Part shown: positions 26,348-34,370 of the stretch, one piece after another
How the letters are laid out: every line of letters begins with the position of its first letter
Numbering within the stretch: the first letter of the stretch is position 1
DNA from: Hyphomonadaceae bacterium
GTDB taxonomy: Bacteria > Pseudomonadota > Alphaproteobacteria > Caulobacterales > Hyphomonadaceae
Length of the DNA stretch: 64,000 nt
Assembly (NCBI GenBank): GCA_022844345.1
Contig: JALHLU010000006.1
Coordinates: 62,001-126,000, forward strand
Direction of reading: 5' to 3'
Program-made: the position numbers and the translations under genes
The notes under the pieces: model-generated
What the model was told of the DNA's origin: nothing
Databases searched by the model: none
The model's input: only the letters and a program-made list of their open reading frames with translations

Positions 26348-27286
26348 ATGAGCCTCATCGGCGCAGGCGCTGGAAAACCACCGGGCGGGGGCTCGAAGAG
26401 CCCGCACGTATCCGATGGTACCGACCAGACCTTCATGACCGACGTGATCGAACCGTCGAAGGCGGTTCCCGTGATCGTCGATTTCTGGGCGACCTGGTGC
26501 GGCCCCTGCCGCTCGCTCGGGCCGCTTCTGGAAAAGGTCGTCGATGAGAGCAACGGCGCCGTGAAGATGGTGAAGATCGACGTCGACAAGAACCCCGGCG
26601 TGTTCTCGCAGATTGCGAAGATGACGGGCTCGCAGTCGATCCCGACCGTGGTGGCGTTCAGGAACGGCCAGCCGGTCGACGCCTTCATGGGCGCCCTGCC
26701 CGAGAGCCAGGTGCGCGCCTTCGTCAACAAGCTTAAGGGTGACGGCGCTGATACTGGCCCGACAGTGGCGGAACTTCTGGCCGCAGCCGAGGACGCCTCC
26801 GACAATGGCGACTTCACGGTCGCCGCCGAGATCTACGCCGCTGTGCTGGATCAGGAGAAGGACAATATCGAGGCCCTCGCCGGCCTTGCCCGCTGCTACA
26901 TGAAGGCAGGCGATGTGGAGCGCGCGCGCCAGATCGCGGAATTGATCCCCGAGGCCAACCGCAAGCACCCGTCCGCCTCGCCGATCTTTGCGGCGCTCGA
27001 CCTGGTCAGCCATGTCGCCGAGCCGGATGCGACGCTCGAACTGAAAACGCGCGTCAACAACACGCCGACCGACTGGGACGCGCGCTTCGACCTTGCCGCG
27101 CTCTATTCGGCCGAAGGCAAGCACGAGGACGCCGCCGACCAGCTTCTCGCCATTCTCGAGAAGAACGCGAACTGGAAGGAAGGTGCGGCCAAGGAACAGC
27201 TGCTGAAAATCTTCGAAGCCGCCGGCCCCAAGGCCGAGGTGACGAAAGAAGGCCGCCGGAGATTGTCGGCGATCTTGTTCAGGTAG
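26348..27286 (+). CDS. cnoX: Thioredoxin-fold co-chaperone with TPR-like repeats (CnoX/YbbN)
   Basis: 312 residues. The N-terminal thioredoxin domain has the active site WCGPC (Cys51, Cys54) after VIVDFWATW and the cis-Pro in SIPTVVAF. The C-terminal half carries helical tetratricopeptide-like repeats (AEIYAAVLDQEKDNIEALAG, ARFDLAALYSAEGKHEDAA). This is the YbbN/CnoX chaperedoxin layout, which holds oxidised clients for DnaK or GroEL. E. coli YbbN lacks the second active-site Cys, whereas here the CxxC is complete and redox-active as in alphaproteobacterial members. Cytoplasmic. Confidence 0.93.
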   Translation: MSLIGAGAGKPPGGGSKSPHVSDGTDQTFMTDVIEPSKAVPVIVDFWATWCGPCRSLGPLLEKVVDESNGAVKMVKIDVDKNPGVFSQIAKMTGSQSIPTVVAFRNGQPVDAFMGALPESQVRAFVNKLKGDGADTGPTVAELLAAAEDASDNGDFTVAAEIYAAVLDQEKDNIEALAGLARCYMKAGDVERARQIAELIPEANRKHPSASPIFAALDLVSHVAEPDATLELKTRVNNTPTDWDARFDLAALYSAEGKHEDAADQLLAILEKNANWKEGAAKEQLLKIFEAAGPKAEVTKEGRRRLSAILFR

Positions 27287-27294
27287 GATTGGCG

Positions 27295-27567
27295 ATGGGT
27301 CCGTTGCCGAAGTCGAGAGTGTTCATCTTGGACACCGTGACCTGGTCCCTGACGACCTATGCCACGATTGAAGAGGCGATCGAGCAGACGCCCGGCATGG
27401 ATGTGGCGGAAGGCGGCGTGCCGTTTTTCGCGGCGGACGGCTCGCCGCTTGCGCCGGAATTTTCAGAGCCGGCGCGCATGTACCACGACACGAATACCTA
27501 CACCAATGGTGTCTATTCACTTGCACTGGGTACGGGCCGCACATTGCAGGACGTGCTTTTCGGCTAG
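27295..27567 (+). CDS. Conserved-looking small protein, unknown
   Basis: 90 residues, soluble and mildly acidic, opening MGPLPKSRVFILDTVTWSL and ending LGTGRTLQDVLFG. It follows cnoX by 8 bp and is probably in its operon. The centre is rich in Pro, Ala and acidic residues with a tyrosine-rich patch (MYHDTNTYTNGVYSL). No motif is recognised. It ends 4 bp before the first of two 133-bp repeats. Confidence 0.6.
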   Translation: MGPLPKSRVFILDTVTWSLTTYATIEEAIEQTPGMDVAEGGVPFFAADGSPLAPEFSEPARMYHDTNTYTNGVYSLALGTGRTLQDVLFG

Positions 27568-27571
27568 CCGA

Positions 27572-27704
27572 AATCCCCCTGCCGACTCCCCTTCAGTCCG
27601 CTTCGCGTCCACCTCCCCCGCTTCGCGGGGAGAGGACGAGGGCACTGACGCCCGTCCTTCCCCGTTCACGGGGAAGGTGGCCCGCAGGGCCGGATGGGGG
27701 ACGC
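27572..27704 (+). repeat. 133-bp repeat, copy A (direct repeat flanking the DUF559 gene)
   Basis: The same 133-bp unit occurs again at 28108-28240 in the same orientation. The last ~50 bases are identical and the centre is divergent. It contains a perfect nine-base hairpin with TTCA loop (27656-27677), a GGCCC-GCA-GGGCC hairpin (27679-27691), and a looser CCCCGC/GCGGGG pairing near 27616-27630. It sits between the small gene's stop and the DUF559 stop. Confidence 0.9.
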
Positions 27705-27721
27705 ACCGAGGGGATCGTCAG

Positions 27722-28090
27722 CTATCTGGTGCGAAGCCGCCCAACCTGCTCCTGTAGCGCGCCGAGGATTGTATCCCGGACGCCTTCGCCGTTGGTCTCC
27801 ACCTCAAAATTGGTGAAGCGGATCACGCGCCAGTCGCCGGACTCGATGTAGCGTGTACGGCGTTCGTCGTAGGCAAGCGCTTCGGGCGCTCCATGCGTTG
27901 CGCCATCGATCTCGATCACCAATCGCGCCTCGATGCAGGCAAAGTCTGCGATGTAGGGGCCGACGGGATGCTGTCGGCGGAAACGCCATTCGCCGTATTC
28001 GCGACGCAAGCGCCACCACATCAGCGCCTCGGCTGGCGTCAGCTTCTTGCGAAGGCGGCGCGCCATCGCCTTCTTCTCGATCTCGCGCAC
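27722..28090 (-). CDS. DUF559 (Vsr/PD-(D/E)xK-like) endonuclease-domain protein
   Basis: 122 residues typical of DUF559: RRLRKKLTPAEALMWWRLR, FRRQHPVGPYIADFACIEARLVIEIDG. Candidate nuclease residues are Asp49, Glu60, Asp62 and His66, resembling the Vsr/very-short-patch fold. The start is a GTG preceded by a strong GGGAGGGGGG. An internal ATG (residue 9) is the alternative. The gene lies exactly between two 133-bp direct repeats, one ending 17 bp past its stop and one starting 17 bp before its start. Any promoter must therefore lie in or beyond copy B. Biological role unknown. DUF559 genes are scattered and variable in related genomes. Confidence 0.88.
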   Translation of the reverse strand: MREIEKKAMARRLRKKLTPAEALMWWRLRREYGEWRFRRQHPVGPYIADFACIEARLVIEIDGATHGAPEALAYDERRTRYIESGDWRVIRFTNFEVETNGEGVRDTILGALQEQVGRLRTR

Positions 28091-28107
28091 TCCCCCCTCC
28101 CATCGGC

Positions 28108-28240
28108 AATCCCCTTGCCGCTTCCCCCTCCGTCCGCTTCGCGTCCACCTCCCCCGCTTCGCAGGGGAGGACGTTTCCCGCCGCCGCCCGGCCTTCCCCG
28201 TTCACGGGGAAGGTGGCCCGCAGGGCCGGATGGGGGACGC
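28108..28240 (+). repeat. 133-bp repeat, copy B (direct repeat flanking the DUF559 gene)
   Basis: Second copy of the unit at 27572-27704, same length and orientation, with the identical nine-base hairpin (28192-28213) and GGCCC-GCA-GGGCC hairpin. It lies just upstream of the DUF559 start and ends 28 bp before the stop of the TPP enzyme subunit. Confidence 0.9.
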
Positions 28241-28267
28241 CGCGAAGGGACTCTCTCGACAGGCTCC

Positions 28268-28837
28268 CTAGCACTTCGCCGCCTTCAAAAAATCCAGCCT
28301 GATCTGCGCTGGCGTCATGCCCAGCGCGGGCGGCTTTGCGGGCGCGGCCGCAATGTCCGCCACGATCATCGCCGGCCGCGCAACGCTCGCCCAGCGTTCG
28401 GGCGTCAGGTCTGACAGGCGCATGCACTGCTCCACCCCAAAGAACGCGCGGCCAACGGCCAGCCAGTCGAGCTCACGCGTCGGCGTCGGAACAGAAGCCG
28501 TGAATTCATAGACGCGATTGTCGACCAGCAGTATGGAGAGGTTCTTCGGCTTTGCGCCCGCAATGGTCGCAAGCGAGGTGAGGTTCATCGCCAGCGCGCC
28601 ATCGCCTGCGATTGCCAGCACCTGTTCGTTAGGGCGTACAGCCGCAAGACCGAGCGCCACGGAGGTCGCGAGACCCATCGGCCCGGAGACGTAGAGATTG
28701 CGTGCGTCGTGACTTGCCGCCTTCAGCCAGCCAGTCTGCGAGCCGATATCCGACACCGCGAACGGACGCGCGGGATAGAGCGCCAGCGCGGCGGCGATGG
28801 CATCCTTCTGCGAGGGAAGATTCGAGAGATCGCTCAT
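28268..28837 (-). CDS. TPP-dependent decarboxylase, cofactor-binding (beta/ComE-like) subunit
   Basis: 189-residue thiamine-pyrophosphate binding half of a two-subunit decarboxylase related to sulfopyruvate (ComDE) and phosphonopyruvate decarboxylases. The TPP motif is seen as AGDGALAMNL...LLVDN (GDG to N spacing as expected), preceded by SGPMGLATSVALGLA. The start is an ATG overlapping the stop of the partner gene (ATGA), so both subunits are made in equal amounts. The 2-oxo acid substrate is not determined. Confidence 0.85.
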   Translation of the reverse strand: MSDLSNLPSQKDAIAAALALYPARPFAVSDIGSQTGWLKAASHDARNLYVSGPMGLATSVALGLAAVRPNEQVLAIAGDGALAMNLTSLATIAGAKPKNLSILLVDNRVYEFTASVPTPTRELDWLAVGRAFFGVEQCMRLSDLTPERWASVARPAMIVADIAAAPAKPPALGMTPAQIRLDFLKAAKC

Positions 28838-29349
28838 GCCGCGGCCTCCGCGCCGAGGCGCTTCTCGAGAGCGATGATCACCGGCTTGCGCGCGGCCTCC
28901 GCCCATTTGAACGCCGCGGGAATGAGATCGTCCGGCAGGTCGCTTGCGTCGAAATCGAACACCCGTGCCATCGGCCGCACGCCTGCATCAAACGCCTCGC
29001 GCTTCTCGATGTCGTAGCCATTGGGATCAGCCAGCGCGCCGCGATTGGTCACGATCACGACGAACGGCAGGCCATAGCGCAGCCCCATGGTCGCAAACGC
29101 GCCCAGCGAATTCAGCAGACCGGCATTCTGCACCATCACCACGGCGCGCTCACCGGCCATCGCCGCGCCACAGGCAACGCCAATGCACTCTTCCTCGCGG
29201 GCACATGCAATATAGGGAAAATCAGGCGAGGCTTCGCACAGCATGATGGTCTCGGCCAGCATGCCATCCGGCACGCCCGTCACCAGCTTCGGCTTTGCCG
29301 CCACAAGCGACCTGAACAGCGCGTCTCCACCTGATGCCTTGCCGGCCAT
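28834..29349 (-). CDS. TPP-dependent decarboxylase, pyrimidine-binding (alpha/ComD-like) subunit
   Basis: 171 residues forming the other half of the split enzyme. The catalytic glutamate that activates TPP lies in IACAREEECIGVACG. VMVQNAGLLNSLGAF and VTNRGAL match the PYR domain of sulfopyruvate and phosphonopyruvate decarboxylases. No PEP mutase, phosphosulfolactate or phosphonate genes lie nearby, so the pathway is open. It is expressed with the downstream beta subunit. The 129-bp gap upstream separates it from the divergent MAPEG gene. Confidence 0.85.
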   Translation of the reverse strand: MAGKASGGDALFRSLVAAKPKLVTGVPDGMLAETIMLCEASPDFPYIACAREEECIGVACGAAMAGERAVVMVQNAGLLNSLGAFATMGLRYGLPFVVIVTNRGALADPNGYDIEKREAFDAGVRPMARVFDFDASDLPDDLIPAAFKWAEAARKPVIIALEKRLGAEAAA

Positions 29350-29478
29350 GCGATAAGTCCTCCAGCGGGTTTGGTAGGCTGCGCATCGAGCCCCCGCAAC
29401 CCTTCGACTTCCCCTGGGAGCGCTTCCTTCCCCGCCGCCGCCGCAGTAGGGTCGCGCCAGACAAGCGGGAGGGCTTCA

Positions 29479-29901
29479 ATGGATTTCCTTACGGGAATGT
29501 CGCCGGTGCAGGCGGCGGCGATGAACATCGGGCTGCTCGTTATCTTGATGCTTGGCCTCAAATTCTACGTCGCCGGGCGTCGCGGGAAGCTGAAGCTGCC
29601 TTCGGGCGAGACCACCCCGGAATTCGACCGCGCCATGCGCGTACAGATGAACGCGGTTGAAGACGTGCCTGCGCTGATGGTCGGCATCGGCGCGCTCGCC
29701 ATGCTGGGCATGCCGGCCTGGTACATCCACATGGTAGGGCTTGTGTTGCTGATCTCGCGCATCCTCCACGCCACAGGGCTCGCCGGCTCCAGCGGCTTCT
29801 CCATCGGCAGGGCCGTGGGGACAACGGGAACGCTGCTGGTCTATCTGGCCGTCGCCGGTGCGCTCCTCGTTCACGCCTTCACCCCGACGCCTCTGCACTG
29901 A
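29479..29901 (+). CDS. MAPEG family membrane protein
   Basis: 140-residue integral membrane protein with four hydrophobic helices, of the MAPEG family (membrane-associated eicosanoid and glutathione metabolism). Features include an N-terminal AAMNIGLLVILMLGLKFYV helix, the conserved MRVQMNAVEDVPALM segment with Asn/Glu, and RILHATGLAG. Bacterial members often act as glutathione transferases on hydrophobic compounds. The start was moved to the ATG of MDFLTGM, which has a GGGAGGG site. Confidence 0.9.
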   Translation: MDFLTGMSPVQAAAMNIGLLVILMLGLKFYVAGRRGKLKLPSGETTPEFDRAMRVQMNAVEDVPALMVGIGALAMLGMPAWYIHMVGLVLLISRILHATGLAGSSGFSIGRAVGTTGTLLVYLAVAGALLVHAFTPTPLH

Positions 29902-30025
29902 TTGTCCCAGGGACTGGACAGGGTCGCGGCGCAGCCCATCTCATGGTAAGGGACGTTCGTTACGTGTGGGGTCGCCTGCCTTTCCCGGCGTGTTACGGGG
30001 AGGCTCCTGGCCAAGGACACCTGAC

Positions 30026-30688
30026 TTGTCGCGAGCCTATCGCAAGATCGTTGACCTGCCCGCCGCCATCCCCGTCTTTCCGCTGGGCGGCGCCCTGCTG
30101 TTTCCCCGCGCCAGCCTGCCGCTGAACATTTTCGAGCCGCGCTATCTCGCCATGGTGGACTCGGCCCTGGCCGGGCACAGGCTGATCGGAATGATACAGC
30201 TGGCAGGCCTTGCGCCGACCGGAGCGGGCGACGAATCAAGCCCTCTGGCGGCCGTGGGCTGCGCCGGCCGGATCACGGGCCTGCAGGAAACCGACGATGG
30301 CCGCTATCTGATTGTCCTGACCGGCGTGGCGCGCTTCCGCGTCCAGGCCGAGATAACGGGCGACAGCCCCTATCGCATCGCCCGCACCGACTGGGCGCCA
30401 TTCGCGCACGACCTGATCCCCAACCCGGCGCTCGACGAGACCATGCGCGGGCGGCTGTTCGCGGCGCTGAAGGCCTACCTCGCGCGCGGCGAAATGCGCG
30501 CCGACTGGTCGACCATCGAGGAGACGCCGCTGGACGCGCTTATCAACTCCCTTTCAGCGGCCTGCCCCTTTACGAATCCGGAGAAGCAAGCGCTTCTTGA
30601 AGCGCGCACGCTCTCGGACAGGTGCGCGGCGCTGATAACTCTGCTAGAAATGGAGCGCCCGGGTCAGGGTGGCGGATACGTGCAATGA
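30026..30688 (+). CDS. LON peptidase substrate-binding domain protein
   Basis: 220 residues consisting of the Lon N-terminal (LAN/LonSB) domain without ATPase or protease: [26 protein letters not shown] at the start, then [31 protein letters not shown] and the C-terminal helical part. The start is most likely TTG ([12 protein letters not shown]) behind an AAGGAC site. The open frame further upstream looks non-coding. It overlaps the Trm112 gene (ATGA). The function of stand-alone LonSB proteins is not settled. Confidence 0.87.
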   Translation: MSRAYRKIVDLPAAIPVFPLGGALLFPRASLPLNIFEPRYLAMVDSALAGHRLIGMIQLAGLAPTGAGDESSPLAAVGCAGRITGLQETDDGRYLIVLTGVARFRVQAEITGDSPYRIARTDWAPFAHDLIPNPALDETMRGRLFAALKAYLARGEMRADWSTIEETPLDALINSLSAACPFTNPEKQALLEARTLSDRCAALITLLEMERPGQGGGYVQ

Positions 30689-30933
30689 ACATGGCAGCGA
30701 ACACGGCGGCAATGACATCGACGGACACCAGCGGCGCGGACACAGGCGCCGACAACGGCGTTGATCCCCGCCTGCTCGAAGTGCTGGTCTGCCCGGTGAC
30801 GCGTTCGGCGCTGACCTATGATCGTGAGGCCAATGAGCTGGTGAGCCGCGCCGCCGGCCTTGCCTTCCCGATCCGAAATGGCGTGCCAGTCATGCTGCGC
30901 GATGAAGCGCGTGACCTTGGCGCATCGAAGTGA
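30685..30933 (+). CDS. Trm112 family protein
   Basis: 82 residues: ~25 hydrophilic residues, then the Trm112 core [20 protein letters not shown]...[20 protein letters not shown]. In eukaryotes Trm112 activates methyltransferases. Bacterial homologues lie next to various genes and their partners are unclear. Only one Cys (LVCP) of the usual zinc set remains, so zinc binding is unlikely. ATGA overlap upstream and GTGA overlap downstream place it in a tightly coupled trio. Confidence 0.85.
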   Translation: MNMAANTAAMTSTDTSGADTGADNGVDPRLLEVLVCPVTRSALTYDREANELVSRAAGLAFPIRNGVPVMLRDEARDLGASK

Positions 30934-31301
30934 CCAGTCCCGCCCGGGCCGCGCCCTGGCCGGTTGACCTGCGCTTCAACAAGGCCCGCGCGGAGCTCCA
31001 CCTCAGCTTCGATGATGGCGCGGAATTTACCCTGCCCTACGAGCTTCTGCGGGTCGAAAGCCCGAGCGCAGAAACCAAGGGCCATGGCAATGAAAACCCG
31101 CCGCCGCCCGTGAAAAAGCGCCATGTCGGGGTCGCCGGAGCTGAACCGGTCGGGCGCTATGCCCTGCGCATCCGGTTCACGGACGGCCACGACACCGGGC
31201 TCTATACGTGGGCCTATCTGCGCGAACTTGGCGAACAGAGGGACCAGCGCATGTCCGCCTATGTGGCGCGCATGAAGGCGCTGGGTCTGAGTCGCGAGTA
31301 G
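30930..31301 (+). CDS. DUF971 family protein
   Basis: 123-residue protein of the DUF971 family, homologous to the N-terminal domain of gamma-butyrobetaine hydroxylase. Markers are [37 protein letters not shown], and the C-terminal [24 protein letters not shown]. Links to Fe-S cluster protein ApbC/Mrp are known for some members, but no such gene is near. The start is a GTG overlapping the Trm112 stop. Confidence 0.88.
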   Translation: MTSPARAAPWPVDLRFNKARAELHLSFDDGAEFTLPYELLRVESPSAETKGHGNENPPPPVKKRHVGVAGAEPVGRYALRIRFTDGHDTGLYTWAYLRELGEQRDQRMSAYVARMKALGLSRE

Positions 31302-31307
31302 CCGAGC

Positions 31308-31949
31308 TCACCCCGGAGCGAGCGCCTTCAGCACGCTTTCGACCAGACGCCGCGAATAAACCTCCGGCACCGGCCCGCGCATGGCGATCAGGCGATGCCA
31401 GATCGGCCCGAACAAAAGCTCGGTCGCAAGATCGATGTCCCAGTCGCGCCGCACGGTCCCCTTCAGCGCCTGCTCGGCCAGGATGTGGCGCAGCGGTATC
31501 TTGACCTTGTCGTTGAACCAGGCCCGGAAAACCTCGCCCGCATCACCATCATCGGCCGCCGCCAGCAGCGCCCCGCGCCAGGCATGCGCGCCATCGCCCG
31601 TACGCACCGCCACCAGCATGGGCTCGATCAGGGCGGCGATCCGGTCGCGGACATCGGCGGTTGGGGCGACCACCACAGGCGGCTTGTCGGCCAGCCGCGC
31701 GAGCGCCGCGTCAACCGCCAGGCAGGCGGCCGACTTCCACCAGCGATAGATCGTCTGCTTGGAAGCCTTGGCCGTCTTGGCCACGCGATCGACCGAGAAG
31801 TCGCGCCAGCCATGCTCGGACAGCTCATTGTACGCGGCGATCAGCACGGCGTTGGTCGAGGCCTCGCTGCGCCTTGGCCCAACCCTGCGCCGGACGCCAT
31901 CATCGAGCGCGGCGTCTTCGCCGGGAAGCGGGATATCGTCTTCACTCAT
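31308..31949 (-). CDS. TetR/AcrR family transcriptional regulator
   Basis: 213 residues with an N-terminal helix-turn-helix (DFSVDRVAKTAKASKQTIYRWW, about residues 40-62) and a C-terminal ligand-binding helical domain that begins DKPPVVVAPTADVRDRIAAL. It is divergent from the carbonic anhydrase gene across 158 bp, the natural place for its operator, but no strong palindrome is evident there. Target and ligand unknown. Confidence 0.9.
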   Translation of the reverse strand: MSEDDIPLPGEDAALDDGVRRRVGPRRSEASTNAVLIAAYNELSEHGWRDFSVDRVAKTAKASKQTIYRWWKSAACLAVDAALARLADKPPVVVAPTADVRDRIAALIEPMLVAVRTGDGAHAWRGALLAAADDGDAGEVFRAWFNDKVKIPLRHILAEQALKGTVRRDWDIDLATELLFGPIWHRLIAMRGPVPEVYSRRLVESVLKALAPG

Positions 31950-32107
31950 GAGACGGCCTCGTGTCGGCTGCTGCAGTCGCCAGTACGGTCGTGTCGAGGT
32001 CTAACGGAACTATGCGTACCTTTTCAGGCCAGCTTCCGTGGGGAGTCAATCACATCACGGCGATTACATTTGCTTCTGCAGCAAAGTTTGGATACGCGAC
32101 GGCAACC

Positions 32108-32785
32108 ATGATCGATTTTGCTGACGATGCACAGGATTTGATCGCCGGCTACCGGCGCTTCCGAGCCAGCCGGTATCGCGAAGCGCGGGACGTCTTCCAT
32201 AGCCTGCGCGATGGTCAACAGCCGGCAACCATGATCATCGCCTGCGCCGACAGCCGCGCCGACCCCTCCATGATCTTCGACGCCGCCCCCGGCGAACTGT
32301 TCACCATCCGTAACGTTGCCGCCCTCGTGCCGCCCTATGACAACAGCGGGGGCCTGCACGGCGTTTCGGCCGCACTCGAATTTGCCGTCACGGCGCTCCG
32401 CGTGAAGCAGATCCTTGTGATGGGCCATGGCGGATGCGGCGGCATCGCCGCCTCGATCGCTGCGGCGGCCGACCGGCCGGTCGGCCAGTTCATCGCCCCG
32501 TGGGTGGAAATCGCCTCCAGTGCGCGCGACGCCGTTCTGAAGGACCCGGCCCTTCAGCCGAAGGACTGGCAGGAGGCGCTGGAACATGGCGCAGTGGGCC
32601 AGTCGCTCGCCAACCTCATGACCTTTCCGTTCGTGCGCTCGGCCTATGAGCGCGGTGAGCTCAACCTTGACGGCGCATGGTTCTCGATCGGCAAGGGCGC
32701 CCTGCATTGGCGCAATCGGGACACCGGCGCATTTTCGTTGGTCGCCGCGGAAGACCCCGAGACAAATCGCGACAACAAGCTCTAG
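32108..32785 (+). CDS. Beta-class carbonic anhydrase
   Basis: Hydrates CO2 to bicarbonate in the cytoplasm. The 225 residues carry the zinc site: Cys and the Asp/Arg dyad in IACADSRADP, and His and Cys in VMGHGGCGG. The further motif TIRNVAALVPPYD is also present. The start ATG (MIDFADDAQDL) lies well inside an open frame that extends upstream. It is convergent with the next gene, their stop codons overlapping on CTAG. Confidence 0.95.
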   Translation: MIDFADDAQDLIAGYRRFRASRYREARDVFHSLRDGQQPATMIIACADSRADPSMIFDAAPGELFTIRNVAALVPPYDNSGGLHGVSAALEFAVTALRVKQILVMGHGGCGGIAASIAAAADRPVGQFIAPWVEIASSARDAVLKDPALQPKDWQEALEHGAVGQSLANLMTFPFVRSAYERGELNLDGAWFSIGKGALHWRNRDTGAFSLVAAEDPETNRDNKL

Positions 32786-33231
32786 GCAGCCGGGCACGCC
32801 AGCGGCTGGTCCGCAGCGGCGCCGCCAACGCCGGTGATGCGCCAGCCGTCGGCGAATTTCGTCAGCGTGTAGGAACTGGCTCGGTCCTTCGGCGGCAGGG
32901 GTTCGCCATTCGCCTTCAGCCGCGAATACTTCATCCCGGCCCACGCCTCATCGGGGCCGGTCATGCACGCCTTCACCTCGTGAATGGCTGATTCCTTGTA
33001 ACCCTGCCCGCGCAGGGTCTCGAAGCCACGCTCGAGGCTGGCTGTCTGCTCTTCCACGGTGGGACCGGTGCGATAGAAATCCCGCGCAATGGTAGCCGAG
33101 TCGTGCTGGTTCCACGCCTTTGTATAATCCCACATGAACTGCTCGACGGCCTGTTCGGGGGCTGGAACGGGCGCGCTCCCGCATGCAGCAGCAAACAGCG
33201 TGACGGCTCCGAACAACATCCGCATCGGCAT
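32782..33231 (-). CDS. Lipoprotein with NTF2-like domain, unknown
   Basis: 149-residue predicted lipoprotein (lipobox AAAC after a short signal). The mature part looks like a SnoaL/NTF2-type cone: EQAVEQFMWDYTKAWNQHDSATIARDFYRTGP and a final YTLTKFADGWRITGVG pair of strands. Such proteins bind or convert small ligands, and no activity is assignable here. Two ATG codons follow a GGAGGGG site, and the first was used. Confidence 0.75.
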   Translation of the reverse strand: MPMRMLFGAVTLFAAACGSAPVPAPEQAVEQFMWDYTKAWNQHDSATIARDFYRTGPTVEEQTASLERGFETLRGQGYKESAIHEVKACMTGPDEAWAGMKYSRLKANGEPLPPKDRASSYTLTKFADGWRITGVGGAAADQPLACPAA

Positions 33232-33293
33232 GATCCCCTCCAAATTGCGGGTATGCTATCGTTTCGCAGCCCGCAGTCGAGGAGTTCGCGATC

Positions 33294-34325
33294 ATGCAGC
33301 TGACCCGCCGCAAAGCCATCGTAGCCGCCAGCGCCGGCCTTGCTGCCGCGTGCACACAGTCGCCACCGGTAGCGCCCCCCACAACGCTGGCCGGATGCTG
33401 GAGCGCGAAGGCGCCGCTGCCAATCGCCGTCCAGGAAATCTATCCGGCCGCGCATGAGGGGATCATCCATATCTGCGGCGGACTGCTGGCCGAGAATGGC
33501 CGCGTTGTCGGCGTTGGCCGCGATCACGTGGCTTACGATCCAGCAACGGGCATATCGGCCGGGCTCGGCCTGCTGCCCGCGCCGCGACACCATCCGCACG
33601 CGATCAGCCACAAGGGGCGGCTCTACCTGTTCGGCGGCTTCGCGACGAACCCCGGCGCGGTGAACTGGATCATGTCGGCCGAAGCCATGGCCTATGATCA
33701 CGGCAACTGGACCAACCTTGCGCCCTCGCCCGGACCCAATGCGGAAGTCGTCGCGACCAGCCTTGGCGATCACATCCACATCGTCGGCGGCCGCGCACCG
33801 AAAGGGACCGCCAACCTTGCCTATGGCGATCATGCCGACACAGACCGGCACTTCGTCTATGACCCTGTCGCCGATCGCTGGTCCACCGCTGCGCCTGCCC
33901 TGTCGGCGCGCAACAGCGCGGCAGGGGCGGTCATCGACGGGCAATGGCATGTGGCAGGCGGCCGCCATGTCAGCGACGGGCCGTCGGATGCGCACGAGGT
34001 CTACGACCCGAAGGAAGACAGATGGCGCACAGCGGCCCCGATGCCGAAGGGCGCGGGCGCAGGCGGAAATGCGGCAGGCGCGCTCGGCGGACAACTCTAT
34101 GTGTTCGGCGGAGAGTATTTCCACGATGGCGGCAAGGTTCACGCCGAAGTCTGGCGTTATGACCCCAAGACCGACGCGTGGCATGCCGCAACTCCCATGC
34201 CGACGCCACGCCACGGCCTTGGCGCTGTCGTGATCGGTGACGCCATCTGGCTGGTGGGCGGAGCGAAGAAACCCAGCGGCAGCGAAACGTCGAACGCAGT
34301 GGAGCGATTCACGCTGGCGTGTTGA
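33294..34325 (+). CDS. Exported Kelch-repeat beta-propeller protein
   Basis: 343 residues. The N-terminus has a twin-arginine start (LTRRKAIVAASAGLAAAC) with a possible lipobox AAAC, suggesting Tat export and lipidation. The rest is built of about six Kelch repeats, each with a glycine pair and a YDP/W motif (LFGGFA, IVGGRA, VAGGRH, VFGGEY, LVGGAK and FVYDPVADRW, EVYDPKEDRW, WRYDPKTDAW). Relatives include N-acetylneuraminate epimerase-like and galactose-oxidase-like propellers, but no catalytic residues can be recognised. Confidence 0.85.
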   Translation: MQLTRRKAIVAASAGLAAACTQSPPVAPPTTLAGCWSAKAPLPIAVQEIYPAAHEGIIHICGGLLAENGRVVGVGRDHVAYDPATGISAGLGLLPAPRHHPHAISHKGRLYLFGGFATNPGAVNWIMSAEAMAYDHGNWTNLAPSPGPNAEVVATSLGDHIHIVGGRAPKGTANLAYGDHADTDRHFVYDPVADRWSTAAPALSARNSAAGAVIDGQWHVAGGRHVSDGPSDAHEVYDPKEDRWRTAAPMPKGAGAGGNAAGALGGQLYVFGGEYFHDGGKVHAEVWRYDPKTDAWHAATPMPTPRHGLGAVVIGDAIWLVGGAKKPSGSETSNAVERFTLAC

Positions 34326-34346
34326 CCCGTTTTCCTCGGCAAAGAC

Positions 34347-34369
34347 GCTTTCCCCTCTAGAGGGAAAGC
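34347..34369 (+). promoter_or_regulatory. Hairpin enclosing the ribosome-binding site of the next gene
   Basis: Perfect eight-base inverted repeat GCTTTCCC (34347-34354) and GGGAAAGC (34362-34369) with a seven-base loop. The right arm contains the AGGGA ribosome-binding site of the gene starting at 34371, so a folded transcript would hide it. Confidence 0.5.
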
Positions 34370-34370
34370 C

